From assembly GCA_014208095.1 (NCBI GenBank), contig JACHMT010000001.1, positions 248,001 to 312,000 of the forward strand: a DNA stretch of 64,000 nt, written 5' to 3'. Under the pieces are notes generated by a model. The model did no database searches and was not told the DNA's origin. It saw only the letters and a program-made list of their open reading frames with translations. Within the stretch, counting starts at the first letter, position 1. Each line of letters starts with the position of its first letter. Of this stretch, positions 1-8,906 are shown piece by piece. This stretch comes from Actinospineispora eucalypti (GTDB lineage: Bacteria > Actinomycetota > Actinomycetes > Mycobacteriales > Pseudonocardiaceae). The position numbers were made by a program, and so were the translations under genes.

Positions 1-1317
1 GATGTAGCCGTCGGCGTCCCGGGAGGCCACGTCGCCGGTGTGGTAGTGGCCGCCGGCCATCGCCTCGGCGTTGCGGTCGGCGTCGTCCCGGTAGCCGACC
101 ATCAGGCCCAGCGGGCGCTCGGCCAGGTCCAGGCAGATCTCGCCCTCGTCGGCCGGCTGGCCCGACGCCACGTCGATCAGGGCGACCTTGAACCCGGGGA
201 TGGGCCGCCCCATCGATCCTGGCTTGACCGTCTGACCAGGCGTGTTGCCCACCTGCACGGTGGTTTCGGTCTGCCCGAAGCCGTCCCGGATGCGCACCCC
301 CCAGGCCTTCTCCACCTGCTCGATGACCTCGGGGTTCAACGGCTCGCCGGCGCCCACCACCTTCGCCGGCGGCGTGGACAGGCCGGAGAGGTCGGCCTGG
401 ATGAGCATGCGCCATACGGTCGGCGGGGCGCAGAAGCTGTTCACCCCGCAGCGGCCCATCACGCCGAGCAGCGCCGCCGCGTCGAACCGGGCGTAGTTGT
501 AGATCAGCACGCAGGCGCCCGCGTTCCACGGCGCGTAGACGTTCGACCAGGCGTGCTTGGCCCAGCCGGGCGAGGAGATGTTCAGGTGGATGTCGCCGGG
601 CTCCAGGCCGATCCAGTACATCGTGGACAGGTGGCCGACCGGGTAGGACACGTGCGTGTGCTCCACCAGCTTGGGCTTCGCCGTGGTGCCCGAGGTGAAG
701 TAGAGCAGCAGGGTGTCGGAGGCCCGGGTGACCCCGTCCGGGGCGAACACCGACGGCTCGGCGGCGGAGTTCGCGTAGTCCAGCCAGCCTTCCGGCGTCG
801 GCCCGCCGACGGCGATGCGGGTGTACCCGCCGGGCACGGCCGACCACTTGTCGGTCTCGGCGGCGGCCACCACGACGTGTTTGGCCTGGCCCCGGTCGAT
901 GCGGTCGCGCAGGTCGGCCTCGGCCAGCAGAGTGGTGGCCGGGATGACCACCGCGCCCAGCTTCATCGCGGCCAGGATCGTCTCCCACAGCTCGACCTGG
1001 TTACCCAGCATGAGCACGATCCGGTCGCCGCGCCGCACGCCCTGGCCGCGCAGCCAGTTGGCCACCTGGTTGGACCGGGCGGACATCTCGGCGAACGTCC
1101 AGCGCTGCTCGGAGCCGTCCTGCTCGACGATCCACAGTGCCGGCCGGTCCGCGCTGTCCGGCGCGGTGGCCAGGTGGTCGAACCACTCCAGCGCCCAGTT
1201 GAACGCGTGCAGCTCTGGCCACCGGAAGCCCCGGTAAGCGCCGTCGTAGTCCTCGCGGTGATCAAGTAGGAACTGCCGTGCCGCCTGGAACTCGGCCAAC
1301 CCGGTCGTCTCGCCCAC
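1..1317 (-). CDS. AMP-binding acyl-CoA synthetase (3' part missing)
   Basis: This gene reads leftward and runs off the window, so the C-terminal lid is missing; 439 codons are present. ANL-superfamily adenylating enzymes activate a carboxylic acid with ATP and load it on CoA. Visible motifs are the P-loop-like YFTSGTTAKPK near residue 205, the DGFGQTETT motif near 345 and YHTGDVASRDADGYI at the window edge. The WAKHAWSNVYAPWN stretch resembles medium-chain/aryl acyl-CoA synthetases. GTG at 1317 is chosen because GGAGG lies six bases upstream; an ATG further upstream is in another frame. The substrate cannot be told from sequence. The opposite strand carries a long open frame that is only a GC-rich shadow. 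Confidence 0.9.
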   Translation of the reverse strand, partial: MGETTGLAEFQAARQFLLDHREDYDGAYRGFRWPELHAFNWALEWFDHLATAPDSADRPALWIVEQDGSEQRWTFAEMSARSNQVANWLRGQGVRRGDRIVLMLGNQVELWETILAAMKLGAVVIPATTLLAEADLRDRIDRGQAKHVVVAAAETDKWSAVPGGYTRIAVGGPTPEGWLDYANSAAEPSVFAPDGVTRASDTLLLYFTSGTTAKPKLVEHTHVSYPVGHLSTMYWIGLEPGDIHLNISSPGWAKHAWSNVYAPWNAGACVLIYNYARFDAAALLGVMGRCGVNSFCAPPTVWRMLIQADLSGLSTPPAKVVGAGEPLNPEVIEQVEKAWGVRIRDGFGQTETTVQVGNTPGQTVKPGSMGRPIPGFKVALIDVASGQPADEGEICLDLAERPLGLMVGYRDDADRNAEAMAGGHYHTGDVASRDADGYI

Positions 1318-1428
1318 GAGCGCCCTCCCATTCTCCGAGTGCGACCCTAACCAGGACCGGACCGGTTGCGACATCACCACTTCGGAAGAATTCCTGCTGA
1401 AGTGACCGAATCGGGGGGCGGTTAGCGT

Positions 1429-2463
1429 GTGGGGGTGACGCGGGCGCGGGTGTTGGGGCGGGTGGCGGACCACCTGGTGGCGCGGTTGCCGGGGCGGCGG
1501 GTGCGGGTGGCCGTCGACGGGGTCACCGGGGCGGGCAAGACCACGCTGGCGGGAGAGTTGGCGGCCGCCGTGCGGGAGCGCGGGCGGCCGGCGGTGATCG
1601 TGTCGATGGACGGGTTCCACCACCCGCGCGCGCACCGGTACCGCGCGGGGCGGCTGTCCGCCGAGGGGTACTACCGGGACGCCTACGACTTCCAAGCGTT
1701 CGCGCGGCTGGTGCTCGCCCCGCTCGGCCCGGGCGGGAACGGGCGTTTCCCGGCCCGGATCATCGACCTGGCCGCCGATGCCCCGGTGGACGAGCCGCCG
1801 AGCACCGCCGAGCCGGACACGGTGCTGCTGGTCGACGGCACCTTCCTGCAGCGCACCGAGCTGGCGCCGCACTGGGACGAGACGATCTACCTGGATGTGG
1901 ACCACTCGCTGGCGCGGCAGCGGGCGGTGCAACGGGACATCTCCAACGCGGCGGTGTTCGCCGACGCCGACGAGGCCGAGCGGGCGTACCGCGAGCGCTA
2001 CCACCCGGCCTGCCGGATGTACGCCGACGAGGTGGACCCGGCTGTCCGCGCCGGCGTGCTGATCGGCGGCGACGACCCGGGCCGGCCGGAGCTGCGCCGC
2101 ATCGGCGGCGCGGAGGGGGCCACCGCGCGGCTTTTCTCCTACGGCACGCTCCAGCTCGCCGCGGTGCAGCGGGAACACTTCGGCCGGGAGCTGGCCGGCG
2201 CACCGGACAGCCTGCCCGGGTACCGGGCGGACTGGGTGACCATCACCGATCCCGAGGTGATCGCGGTCAGCGGCACCGACCGGCACCCGATCGCCCGGCG
2301 CACCGGCGACCCGGCCGACGCGCTACCCGGCACGGTGCTCACGCTGAGCACCACCGAGCTGGCCGCCGCCGACCGGTACGAGGTGGACGACTACCGCCGT
2401 GTCCAGGTCTCGCTGGGTTCCGGCACGGCGGCCTGGTTCTATCAGTCGTCGTCTTCCCCGTAG
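1429..2463 (+). CDS. P-loop uridine-kinase-like / gamma-glutamylcyclotransferase fusion
   Basis: This 344-aa protein has two domains. Residues 1-225 are a uridine/pantothenate-kinase-like P-loop domain with Walker A GVTGAGKT at 31-38, a VSMDGFHHPR segment and a late VLLVDGTFLQ strand. Residues 230-344 match the AIG2/gamma-glutamylcyclotransferase fold, with the signature FSYGTLQ at 235-241 and the family's C-terminal DRYEVDDYRRV. Both domains look intact. The kinase would phosphorylate a nucleoside or similar small substrate; the second domain would cyclise gamma-glutamyl amines; the pairing itself is unexplained. Start codons at 1429 and 1435 are both possible behind a G-rich ribosome site. 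The 3' end overlaps the convergent secreted-protein gene by 22 bp. Confidence 0.85.
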   Translation: MGVTRARVLGRVADHLVARLPGRRVRVAVDGVTGAGKTTLAGELAAAVRERGRPAVIVSMDGFHHPRAHRYRAGRLSAEGYYRDAYDFQAFARLVLAPLGPGGNGRFPARIIDLAADAPVDEPPSTAEPDTVLLVDGTFLQRTELAPHWDETIYLDVDHSLARQRAVQRDISNAAVFADADEAERAYRERYHPACRMYADEVDPAVRAGVLIGGDDPGRPELRRIGGAEGATARLFSYGTLQLAAVQREHFGRELAGAPDSLPGYRADWVTITDPEVIAVSGTDRHPIARRTGDPADALPGTVLTLSTTELAAADRYEVDDYRRVQVSLGSGTAAWFYQSSSSP

Positions 2464-2807
2464 CGGTAGAGGGACTCGTCGTCGGTGAAGTTGTGGTCGA
2501 TGTCCTGGTCGCAGATGAACCGGTCCGAGTCCGCGTAGGACTGGTGCTTGTCCGGGTCGTCCGCCCGGTAGCCCTGCCAGAACTTCTCCGAGACCGTCTT
2601 GGTCACCACGAACTGCTGGTCCTGGTTCAGGACCGCCAGCGGGTGGTCGGCCGAGTCCTGCTCCGCGTTGTACCGGTCGTAGACCGCCGCGTTACCCCGG
2701 GCCTTGCAGTTGGTGTGCGACCCGCTGGCATACGCGGTGCCGGTGGTGGCCGCCGCGGCGGCGAGCACCATGCCCAATGTGAGCGCTGACCTGGCGATTA
2801 CTGACAC
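2442..2807 (-). CDS. small secreted protein of unknown function
   Basis: The 121-aa product starts with a short basic stretch, a hydrophobic core rich in Leu/Ala and an AYA cleavage site near residue 27, a typical Sec signal peptide. The mature part is acidic and aromatic with two cysteines (in NCKAR and FICDQ) that could form one disulfide, and ends in a run of acidic residues. No family is recognised. GTG at 2807 is supported by GGAGGGG seven bases upstream. It is monocistronic and convergent with the kinase fusion gene, whose 3' end it overlaps. Confidence 0.75.
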   Translation of the reverse strand: MSVIARSALTLGMVLAAAAATTGTAYASGSHTNCKARGNAAVYDRYNAEQDSADHPLAVLNQDQQFVVTKTVSEKFWQGYRADDPDKHQSYADSDRFICDQDIDHNFTDDESLYRYGEDDD

Positions 2808-2900
2808 GCTTCCCCTCCATCTGTGCGGCCAAAATCGATCTCTCAGCCAGCCTAGACCGATCTAGCTGGGTGGCTAGAGTTGTCTATAACTCGTAATCGA

Positions 2901-4028
2901 TCAGTTGCCCAACGCCCGGCGGGCATCCAGCACGGCCAGGTCGGCGGCCGCCCGGCCGGCGTGCCAGCCGGCCGCGTTGGAGATGGAGACCCGGCGGGTG
3001 GCCAGCTTCGGGTAGTGCCGGTCCAGCAGCTGCTGCACCGCGTGCTCCTTGGCGGCCAGCACCGGCAGCAGCCGGGTCTCGCCGATCGCCTCGGTCACCT
3101 CCGCCTCGGCCCGCTGTGACGCCTCGTTCAGCCGCTCGCCGATCCGGCCCGCGTAGGACACCAGGAACGCCTGGCGGAACGAGCGGGTGCGGGAGGTGCC
3201 GGTGTGGTCGACCCGGCGACCGGCCGCCAGCATCGCCTTGCCCGCCTGCACCAGCAGCGAGGTGGTGAGCACCTCCACCAGCTCCAGGTCGGTCTCCTCG
3301 CCGAGCACGGTGACGAACCCCGGGTCCTCCTGCAGCACCGCGCGGCAGCGGTTGGCCTTGGCCACCGTGCCGACCAGCATCGACTTGGCGCCCAGGTAGG
3401 GGTTCTCCAGCCACAGCCGCCGCCCGCCGGTGCGCACCGCCGGGTCCCCGGCCGGGGCCTCCAGCGCGCCGCGTTCCAGGGAGTACTTGCTCATCAGCTC
3501 CTGGGCCTTGGCGAAGAACGCGTCCGCCTCCTCGTCGAACTGGGTGGACTCGGCCTTGGCCAGCAGGCCGCGGATCTTGGCCAGCAGCTTGGGGTCCACG
3601 CCGGGGTCTTCGCGTGCGGGGGCGCCGGTGTGGCTGCCCGGCGGCGGGAGCAGCGTCGGCTGCGGCGGCAGGATGCGCAGCAGGTGGAGCACCTGGGCGG
3701 CCAGCTCGAGGACGTCGACGTCGTTCAGATTCTTACGCGCCGCGTAAGCTTCGGTGAAACACTGCGTGGCCGGCCACCACCGGGTCGCGTCCAGCTCGGC
3801 CAGCTGCGCCCGCCAGCGGGGGTGCACGGTGGGCTCCGCGTAGTGCGCGGCCTCCTCGGCGATGGCGCCGACCAGGAAGTCCGTCGCCTTCCCGTCCAGC
3901 CGCCGGCGCACCACCTGCCAGACGTCCACGGGTTGCCAACCGATCGCCCACGTCGCCCGCAGGGCGTCGGTGAGCGCGGCGTTGACCGACTTCGGGTCGG
4001 ACCGTGTGACCCTGCGCCACCAGCTCAT
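2901..4028 (-). CDS. DUF2786 domain-containing protein
   Basis: The 375-aa protein begins MSWWRR. The middle part (about residues 180-230) has the DUF2786 pattern LLAKIRGLLAKAEST followed by ADAFFAKAQELMSKY, a short helical domain found in phage and actinobacterial proteins of unknown role. The remainder is mostly helical and charged, without signal or membrane segment. ATG at 4028 lies six bases after the end of tadA in the same direction, so it is probably the last gene of the tadA unit. Its function is unknown. Confidence 0.85.
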   Translation of the reverse strand: MSWWRRVTRSDPKSVNAALTDALRATWAIGWQPVDVWQVVRRRLDGKATDFLVGAIAEEAAHYAEPTVHPRWRAQLAELDATRWWPATQCFTEAYAARKNLNDVDVLELAAQVLHLLRILPPQPTLLPPPGSHTGAPAREDPGVDPKLLAKIRGLLAKAESTQFDEEADAFFAKAQELMSKYSLERGALEAPAGDPAVRTGGRRLWLENPYLGAKSMLVGTVAKANRCRAVLQEDPGFVTVLGEETDLELVEVLTTSLLVQAGKAMLAAGRRVDHTGTSRTRSFRQAFLVSYAGRIGERLNEASQRAEAEVTEAIGETRLLPVLAAKEHAVQQLLDRHYPKLATRRVSISNAAGWHAGRAAADLAVLDARRALGN

Positions 4029-4033
4029 GCCGG

Positions 4034-4507
4034 TCAGTGTGCCTGGTGGCCCCGACGGTTCGCGAAGAACTGGGTGAGCAGGTCCACACACTCCTCGGCG
4101 AGCACCCCGCCGACCACCTCCGGCCGGTGCAGCACCCGCCGGTCGCGCAGCACGTCCCACAGCGAGCCCACGGCACCGGTGCGCGGCTCCCAGGCGCCGA
4201 ACACCACCCGGGACACCCGGGCCAGGCCGATCGCCCCGGCGCACATGGTGCACGGCTCCACGGTGACCGCCAGGGTGGCGCCGTCCAGCCGCCACCGGCC
4301 GGCCTTGGCCGCCGCCTCGCGCAGCGCCAGGATCTCGGCGTGCGCGGTCGGGTCGCTGTGCGCCTCGCGGGCGTTGCACGCGGCGGCCAGCTCGACGCCG
4401 TCCGCGTCCAGCACGACGGCGCCGACCGGCACGTCCTCCGTGTTCAGCGCCCCGGCGGCGACGGCGAGTGCGCGCCGGATCAGGTCCTCGTCGGCCTTGC
4501 TGTGCAT
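4034..4507 (-). CDS. tadA: tRNA(adenine34) deaminase TadA
   Basis: TadA converts A34 of tRNA-Arg(ACG) to inosine so one tRNA reads CGU, CGC and CGA. The 157-aa product has the cytidine-deaminase-fold zinc site: His56 and Glu58 in HAE, then Cys86 and Cys89 in EPCTMCAGA. Length and motif spacing are normal for the family. The start at 4507 (MHSKADED) is chosen because it follows the upstream partner gene by seven bases; a longer open frame extends into that gene. The likely substrate tRNA-Arg(ACG) is encoded in this window at 32357-32429. Confidence 0.95.
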   Translation of the reverse strand: MHSKADEDLIRRALAVAAGALNTEDVPVGAVVLDADGVELAAACNAREAHSDPTAHAEILALREAAAKAGRWRLDGATLAVTVEPCTMCAGAIGLARVSRVVFGAWEPRTGAVGSLWDVLRDRRVLHRPEVVGGVLAEECVDLLTQFFANRRGHQAH

Positions 4508-4514
4508 GGCGGGC

Positions 4515-5057
4515 TCAGCGACCGCCGACCACCTCGGCCAGCGCGTCGGCAAAACCACACCGGCGGCCGATGGCGGCCAGTTGTTCGTCGGGATAGAGCT
4601 CCCACTCGCCGGCCAGCACCTCCAGCTCGTCGGCCGGCATGCCCAGGTTGGCGATGATGGACATGTCGCCCTCCGGCCACGGCTCGTCGTCCGCCGCGTC
4701 CTCCGGTGGCAGGTCCACCCGCAGCAGGTCGAGCACGTCGGCGGCCACGTCGTAGTCCAGCGCGGCCACCGCGTCGGACAGCATCAGCTCCACCCCGCCC
4801 GGAATCGGGCGGAGCAGCACGAAGAAGCAGTCGTCGACCGCCAGCAGGCCCAGCACCGCGCCGGTGGATCTCAGCGAGCGCAGCTCGGTGATCGCCTTGT
4901 CCAGGTCGACCAACGCGTCCTTGGCCAGGCGCACGCAGCGCCACCGGCCCTCCTCCCGGATCACCGCAACGGCGTATCCCGGCAGCACATCGTCCCGAGC
5001 CTCGGTCTTGCCGCCGGCTCGGGCGTCGGCAGGGTCACGGACTGACTGGACGGACAT
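4515..5057 (-). CDS. tRNA adenosine deaminase-associated protein
   Basis: The 180-aa acidic protein matches the actinobacterial family always found beside tadA. Recognisable segments are GYAVAVIREEGRWRC in the N-terminal third and LPPEDAADDEPWPEGD near the middle. It has no known catalytic motif and its role in tRNA modification is unproven; the link rests on conserved neighbourhood. ATG at 5057 (MSVQSVRD) is preferred over an upstream in-frame ATG at 5093. Its stop lies seven bases before tadA, so the two are surely co-transcribed. It is divergent from the M20 amidohydrolase. Confidence 0.85.
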   Translation of the reverse strand: MSVQSVRDPADARAGGKTEARDDVLPGYAVAVIREEGRWRCVRLAKDALVDLDKAITELRSLRSTGAVLGLLAVDDCFFVLLRPIPGGVELMLSDAVAALDYDVAADVLDLLRVDLPPEDAADDEPWPEGDMSIIANLGMPADELEVLAGEWELYPDEQLAAIGRRCGFADALAEVVGGR

Positions 5058-5206
5058 AACACCAAGGTAAGCCCAGTTGGGCGTGTGCTCCAAACCACAT
5101 CCGGAAGTTGACCCGTTGGTCCAGTCGAGTTGGCCCGCCCGATACCTACTACCAGCTGGTAGCGGACCCGATCGGGTTACTAAGCGCTGTGTCAGTATCT
5201 GAAGCT

Positions 5207-6424
5207 ATGCCCGACCACGCCGCACCCGAGTTTCCCGGACTCCGGGACGCCGCGCACGCCGTGCAGCCGCGCACCGTGGCGTTGCGCCGGAGCCTGCACC
5301 GCAATCCCGAGCTGGGCCTGCGGCTGCCGCTCACCCAGGCCGCCGTGCTGAGCGAGCTGTCCGACCTGCCGATCAAGACGCACACCGGGCGCACCTGCGG
5401 CTCGGTGGTCGGCGTGCTGGAGGGCGACCGGCCGGGACCCACCGTGCTACTGCGGGCGGACATGGACGCGCTGCCGCTGACCGAGGCGTCCGGGCTGCCC
5501 TACGCGTCCACCGTGGACGGGGTGATGCACGCCTGCGGGCACGACACCCACGCCGCGATGCTGGCCTCGGCGGCCCGGCTGCTCGTGGACCGGCGGTCGG
5601 ACCTGGCCGGGCGGGTGCTGTTCATGTTCCAACCCGGCGAGGAAGGCCTGCACGGCGCCCGCTACATGATCGACGAAGGGCTGCTGGACGCCTCCGGGCC
5701 GGCCGGCGTGCCCAGCCTGGCGTACGCGCTGCACATCAGCGCCACCATGCCCAGCGGCACGGTGCAGACCCGGCCGGGGCCGCTGATGGCCGCGCACGAC
5801 TCGCTGCGGGTCACCGTGCACGGGCGCGGCGGGCACGCCTCCGCCCCGCACGACGCCCTGGACCCGGTGCCGGCGGCCGCCGCGATGGTCGGCGCGCTGC
5901 AGACCATGCTCACCCGGCGGATCAGCGCGCACGAGCCGGCGGTCATCACGGTGGCCCAGCTGCGCGCCGGAACCACCGGGAACGTGATCCCGGAGACCGC
6001 GTTCCTGGAAGCCACCATCCGCACGCTGTCCGACTCCACCCGCGCCTACCTGTGCGAGCAGGCGCAGCTTTGCTGCCAGTACACCGCCGCCGCGTACGGC
6101 TGCAGCGCCAGCGTGCGGATCGACCCCGGCTACCCGGTGACCTCGAACGACACCGACGCGGCCGCCCGCATCGACGGCCTGGCCGCCTCGGTGCTCGGTC
6201 CGTCCCGGGTGACCCCGATGAACTCACCGATCATGGGCTCGGAGGACTTCTCCTACGTGCTGGCCCGGGTGCCCGGTGCGCTGGCCTTCCTCGGCGGCTG
6301 CCCGCCCCACCTGGACCCGGACAGCGCCGCGCCGAACCACTCCAACCGCGTGCAGTTCGACGAGGCCGCCATGGTCGACGGGGTGGCCATGTACGCCGCG
6401 CTGGCGCTGGACGCGCTCCGTTAG
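5207..6424 (+). CDS. M20-family amidohydrolase
   Basis: The 405-aa protein belongs to the M20D group (N-acyl-amino-acid amidohydrolases, hippurate hydrolases, IAA-conjugate hydrolases), di-metal enzymes that cleave N-acyl bonds. Visible signatures are ADMDALPL, the metal-binding MHACGHDTHAAM, GEEGLHGARYM, the dimerisation-domain HGRGGHAS and a late PNHSN. No signal peptide is present, so it is cytoplasmic. ATG at 5207 is used, though GTG at 5189 is in frame and neither has a strong ribosome site. Its TAG stop overlaps the stop of the convergent small zinc-ribbon gene. The acyl substrate cannot be predicted. Confidence 0.9.
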   Translation: MPDHAAPEFPGLRDAAHAVQPRTVALRRSLHRNPELGLRLPLTQAAVLSELSDLPIKTHTGRTCGSVVGVLEGDRPGPTVLLRADMDALPLTEASGLPYASTVDGVMHACGHDTHAAMLASAARLLVDRRSDLAGRVLFMFQPGEEGLHGARYMIDEGLLDASGPAGVPSLAYALHISATMPSGTVQTRPGPLMAAHDSLRVTVHGRGGHASAPHDALDPVPAAAAMVGALQTMLTRRISAHEPAVITVAQLRAGTTGNVIPETAFLEATIRTLSDSTRAYLCEQAQLCCQYTAAAYGCSASVRIDPGYPVTSNDTDAAARIDGLAASVLGPSRVTPMNSPIMGSEDFSYVLARVPGALAFLGGCPPHLDPDSAAPNHSNRVQFDEAAMVDGVAMYAALALDALR

Positions 6425-6669
6425 TTGCCCAGTTGCCGACAGGTCCGGGCGTGGGGCAGAAAGCCCAGGTCACCGCGCCTGCGGGCGGCCGAGGCCTCCC
6501 GCGAGGACAGCACCTGGACGATCCGCGACTGGTCACCATTGATGATCAACTCACCACCGGGGACCGGCACCGGGTGGACCGCGACCACCCGATCTTCCGA
6601 GTCCCGGCAGCCGATGACCTGTTCGCCGCAGCGGTGACAGCGGCCGAGAACCGGCCGAGTCGCATGCAT
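6421..6669 (-). CDS. small zinc-ribbon-like protein
   Basis: This 82-aa protein contains CHRCGEQV near its N terminus and a VPVPGGELIING motif, a layout I recognise from small hypothetical actinobacterial proteins in which a CxxC pair and a distal HxRxC (here HARTC) could bind zinc. Function unknown; nucleic-acid binding is plausible only by analogy. The start at 6669 (MHATRP) is a choice: the frame stays open to 6855, and ATG codons at 6711 and 6708 are alternatives, none with a good ribosome site. Its stop overlaps the stop of the M20 gene in the tetranucleotide TTAG. Confidence 0.55.
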   Translation of the reverse strand: MHATRPVLGRCHRCGEQVIGCRDSEDRVVAVHPVPVPGGELIINGDQSRIVQVLSSREASAARRRGDLGFLPHARTCRQLGN

Positions 6670-7011
6670 AACCTGATCCGCTGCGCGGTGCGCGTGGCTT
6701 GCGCGCATCATTGGCGTCGTCACTTGGTTTCTCCCGGACCCTTCACCAAACTGGCAGGTTGCGCTGACGCCACCGCGCCGGACCGGCACCGTGGCGCCCC
6801 CCAGAACCTGCCGCATCAAGCTACCGATCCGCCCGGAAAGGGAAACCGTGCGCAACGCGATCGCCGGTTATCGCGCGGTTCGCTGCGCTGAGTGGTCGCT
6901 GTGGGACGAGGAGCGGTACGCCCACCCGATCAGTGTCGCTTCGCCGCGGGCAGAGCGGCTCTGCGTAGGTATTCGCAACGCCCCGATCGGCGGGGACTAC
7001 GCTCGACGGCC
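6670..7011. other. intergenic stretch before tyrA
   Basis: These 342 bases have no convincing gene. Open frames exist on both strands but show no family pattern. The right end presumably carries the tyrA promoter; no clear -35/-10 pair stands out. The minus-strand frame of the zinc-ribbon protein remains open across half of it. Confidence 0.4.
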
Positions 7012-7989
7012 GTGACTAATCGGCCGATCTGTGTGATCGGGTTGGGGCTCATCGGCGGCTCGCTGGTTCGTGCCGCCACGGCGGCGGGGCGGGTGACCTG
7101 GGGGGCGACCGCCTCGGTCGAAACCGCCGACGCGGCGCGCGCCGACGGCTACGACGTGGCCCGCGACACCGACGAGGCGCTGCTGCGGGCCCGCGACGAG
7201 GATGCCCTGGTGGTCCTGGCCACGCCGTTGACGGCGGTTGCCACCGTGCTCCGGCGGGTGGACGCGATGGCCCCGGAATGCCGCCTGACCGACGTGGTCA
7301 GCGTGCAGGCGCCGGTCACCGAGGCGGTCCTGAGGCTGGCCCCGCGCACCCGCTACGTGGGCGGGCACCCGATGGCCGGCACGGCCGAGTCCGGCTGGCC
7401 GGCCGGCTCGGCGAAGCTGTTCGATCGCGCCAACTGGGTGGTCATCGCGGAGGACGACACGGACCCCGAGGTGTGGGCCGACGTGGCCGAGCTGGCCTGG
7501 GCGTGCGGCTCGCTAGTCGTTCCGTCCGGCGTGCGGGAACACGACGCGGCCGTGGGCCGGATCTCCCACCTGACGCACCTGTTCGCCGCCATCCTGGCCT
7601 CGGTGGCCGCCGCCGGGAACGACCCGTGGAGCGGCGCGGGTGGGGACGACGGCGCCTTGGCGCTGACCCTGGCCGCCGGCTCGTTCGCCGACGCCACCCG
7701 GGTCATGGACACCCGCCCGGAGCTGGTGTTGGCCATGTGCGAGGGCAACCGCGCCGGCCTGCTGCCGGCGGTGGACGACGCCCTCGGCCGCCTGGGCGCG
7801 GCCCGGGGCTCGCTGGCGTCGACCGGCGGCCTGGCCGCGACCGTGAACGCCGGCCACCAGGCCCGCATGGAGTGGCACGAGCTGCGCTCGGCCCCGGCCC
7901 GGCGCACCATCCCGCGCGCCCCGCTCGACCTGGCCGAGCTGCGCAAACTGGGCCACGCCGGCACTCAACTCACCGGCTGGTCGGCTTAG
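7012..7989 (+). CDS. tyrA: prephenate dehydrogenase
   Basis: TyrA oxidatively decarboxylates prephenate to 4-hydroxyphenylpyruvate in tyrosine synthesis. The 325-aa product opens with a Rossmann NAD-binding motif, VIGLGLIGGS, and has the family's YVGGHPMAGTAESGW and GRISHLTHLFA segments; a histidine in the HPMAG loop is typical of the active site. No C-terminal ACT domain is seen, as in many actinobacteria. GTG at 7012 is used because the Rossmann strand begins five residues later; upstream in-frame sequence lacks similarity. The tadA/tyrA neighbourhood is conserved in relatives such as mycobacteria. It overlaps the convergent glycolipid-binding gene by four bases. Confidence 0.92.
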   Translation: MTNRPICVIGLGLIGGSLVRAATAAGRVTWGATASVETADAARADGYDVARDTDEALLRARDEDALVVLATPLTAVATVLRRVDAMAPECRLTDVVSVQAPVTEAVLRLAPRTRYVGGHPMAGTAESGWPAGSAKLFDRANWVVIAEDDTDPEVWADVAELAWACGSLVVPSGVREHDAAVGRISHLTHLFAAILASVAAAGNDPWSGAGGDDGALALTLAAGSFADATRVMDTRPELVLAMCEGNRAGLLPAVDDALGRLGAARGSLASTGGLAATVNAGHQARMEWHELRSAPARRTIPRAPLDLAELRKLGHAGTQLTGWSA

Positions 7990-8585
7990 CGCCTGCTGGC
8001 CAGCTCCGGGTAGTGGGTGACCATCCCGGACCCGTCGACCTCGATCTCCGCGGTGAAGTCGTGGCCGCGGAATCCGATCAGCGCGCGCTCCCGCTGGTCC
8101 AGCGTGGACACCGTCCGGTAGCACTGCGTGACCAGTTCCACGTCCAGGGTCGGCAGCATCACGAAGACCATCGGGATCTCGTGCTCGACGTCGCCCGAGG
8201 CACCCACGTGCAACCCCAGACGCCGGATCGGCAGCGCGTTGTACAGCGGACTGAACTGCAGGTCCACGTCCAACGCGCCGCCGAACTCGGTGCGTGAGCC
8301 GGCCTTGCCGGAACCGGTGTCCAGCAGCCAGTAGCCGTCCTCGGTGCGGTTCAGGGTCAGGTTGCGCTCCCGCTCGCCGGTCGCGCTGGTCACGGACAGT
8401 CGTGACAGGATGCCGTCCTCACCGACGAAAAGCCGGTACGACGCGGTGAACGCGTCACCCTCGCGCGGCGTGCGCACCATCCGTCCGAGTGCGCGCAGCC
8501 CGCCTTCGCCGAGCAGCACGCGGGCGCTCTCCAAACCGGTGTCGTCAACGCCCTGCCAGGTGAACATCGCGGTCACCAGCGTCAC
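7986..8585 (-). CDS. putative glycolipid-binding family protein
   Basis: The 199-aa product resembles the family annotated as putative glycolipid-binding (PF06475), a beta-rich barrel: it has a Trp-rich start (MFTWQG), YRLFVGEDG and a central DVDLQFSPLYNALPIRRLGL strand pair. It has no signal peptide or membrane segment, so the name is based on family structure, not on a known activity. GTG at 8585 is used; ATG at 8567 is an alternative. It ends inside the tyrA stop. Confidence 0.75.
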   Translation of the reverse strand: MTLVTAMFTWQGVDDTGLESARVLLGEGGLRALGRMVRTPREGDAFTASYRLFVGEDGILSRLSVTSATGERERNLTLNRTEDGYWLLDTGSGKAGSRTEFGGALDVDLQFSPLYNALPIRRLGLHVGASGDVEHEIPMVFVMLPTLDVELVTQCYRTVSTLDQRERALIGFRGHDFTAEIEVDGSGMVTHYPELASRR

Positions 8586-8636
8586 GGTAGCGCCTTGCGG
8601 GCGATCAGCCGAATCGAAGCGGGGGCAACGGCCCGA

Positions 8637-8879
8637 CTACTGCGGGCGGTTCTCCGCCGGCGGTTGCTGGCCGCCCTCGGGCGGTGGCTGCTGGCCACCC
8701 TCACCGGTGCCGTCCCAGTCGTGCTCCTTGGCCTTCCCCACCACCTTGTCGATCTGCTCGTCGTGCCCGGCGAACTTCTTCTTGGCGGCTTCGCCGGCCT
8801 TGTCCAGCGCCTGGTCCACCTTGTCGTCGTGCTTGCCGAGCAGTCCCTTGGCCTTGTCGGTCAGCGATTTGAAATCCAT
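8637..8879 (-). CDS. MT0933-type antitoxin-like small protein
   Basis: The 80-aa product is a highly charged helical protein, MDFKSLTDKAKGLLGKHDDK, matching the small actinobacterial family named after MT0933/Rv0909 antitoxin. The C-terminal third is a Gly/Gln/Pro tail (GGQQPPPEGG twice). In M. tuberculosis the Rv0909 partner toxin is adjacent; no toxin-like gene is seen here, so this is probably an orphan or has another role. ATG at 8879 is preferred over an in-frame start at 8900 that lacks a ribosome site. Confidence 0.75.
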   Translation of the reverse strand: MDFKSLTDKAKGLLGKHDDKVDQALDKAGEAAKKKFAGHDEQIDKVVGKAKEHDWDGTGEGGQQPPPEGGQQPPAENRPQ

Positions 8880-8906
8880 GGCTGAAGATCCTGGACCCAT
8901 TCCGGG

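Noticed and set aside
40..1269. Long plus-strand open frame at the left edge
   Set aside because: It is antisense to the acyl-CoA synthetase, which shows adenylation motifs and a good ribosome site; the plus frame has no family pattern.
8637..8879. Complete toxin-antitoxin pair
   Set aside because: Only the antitoxin-like gene is visible; neighbours are a ligase and a glycolipid-binding protein.
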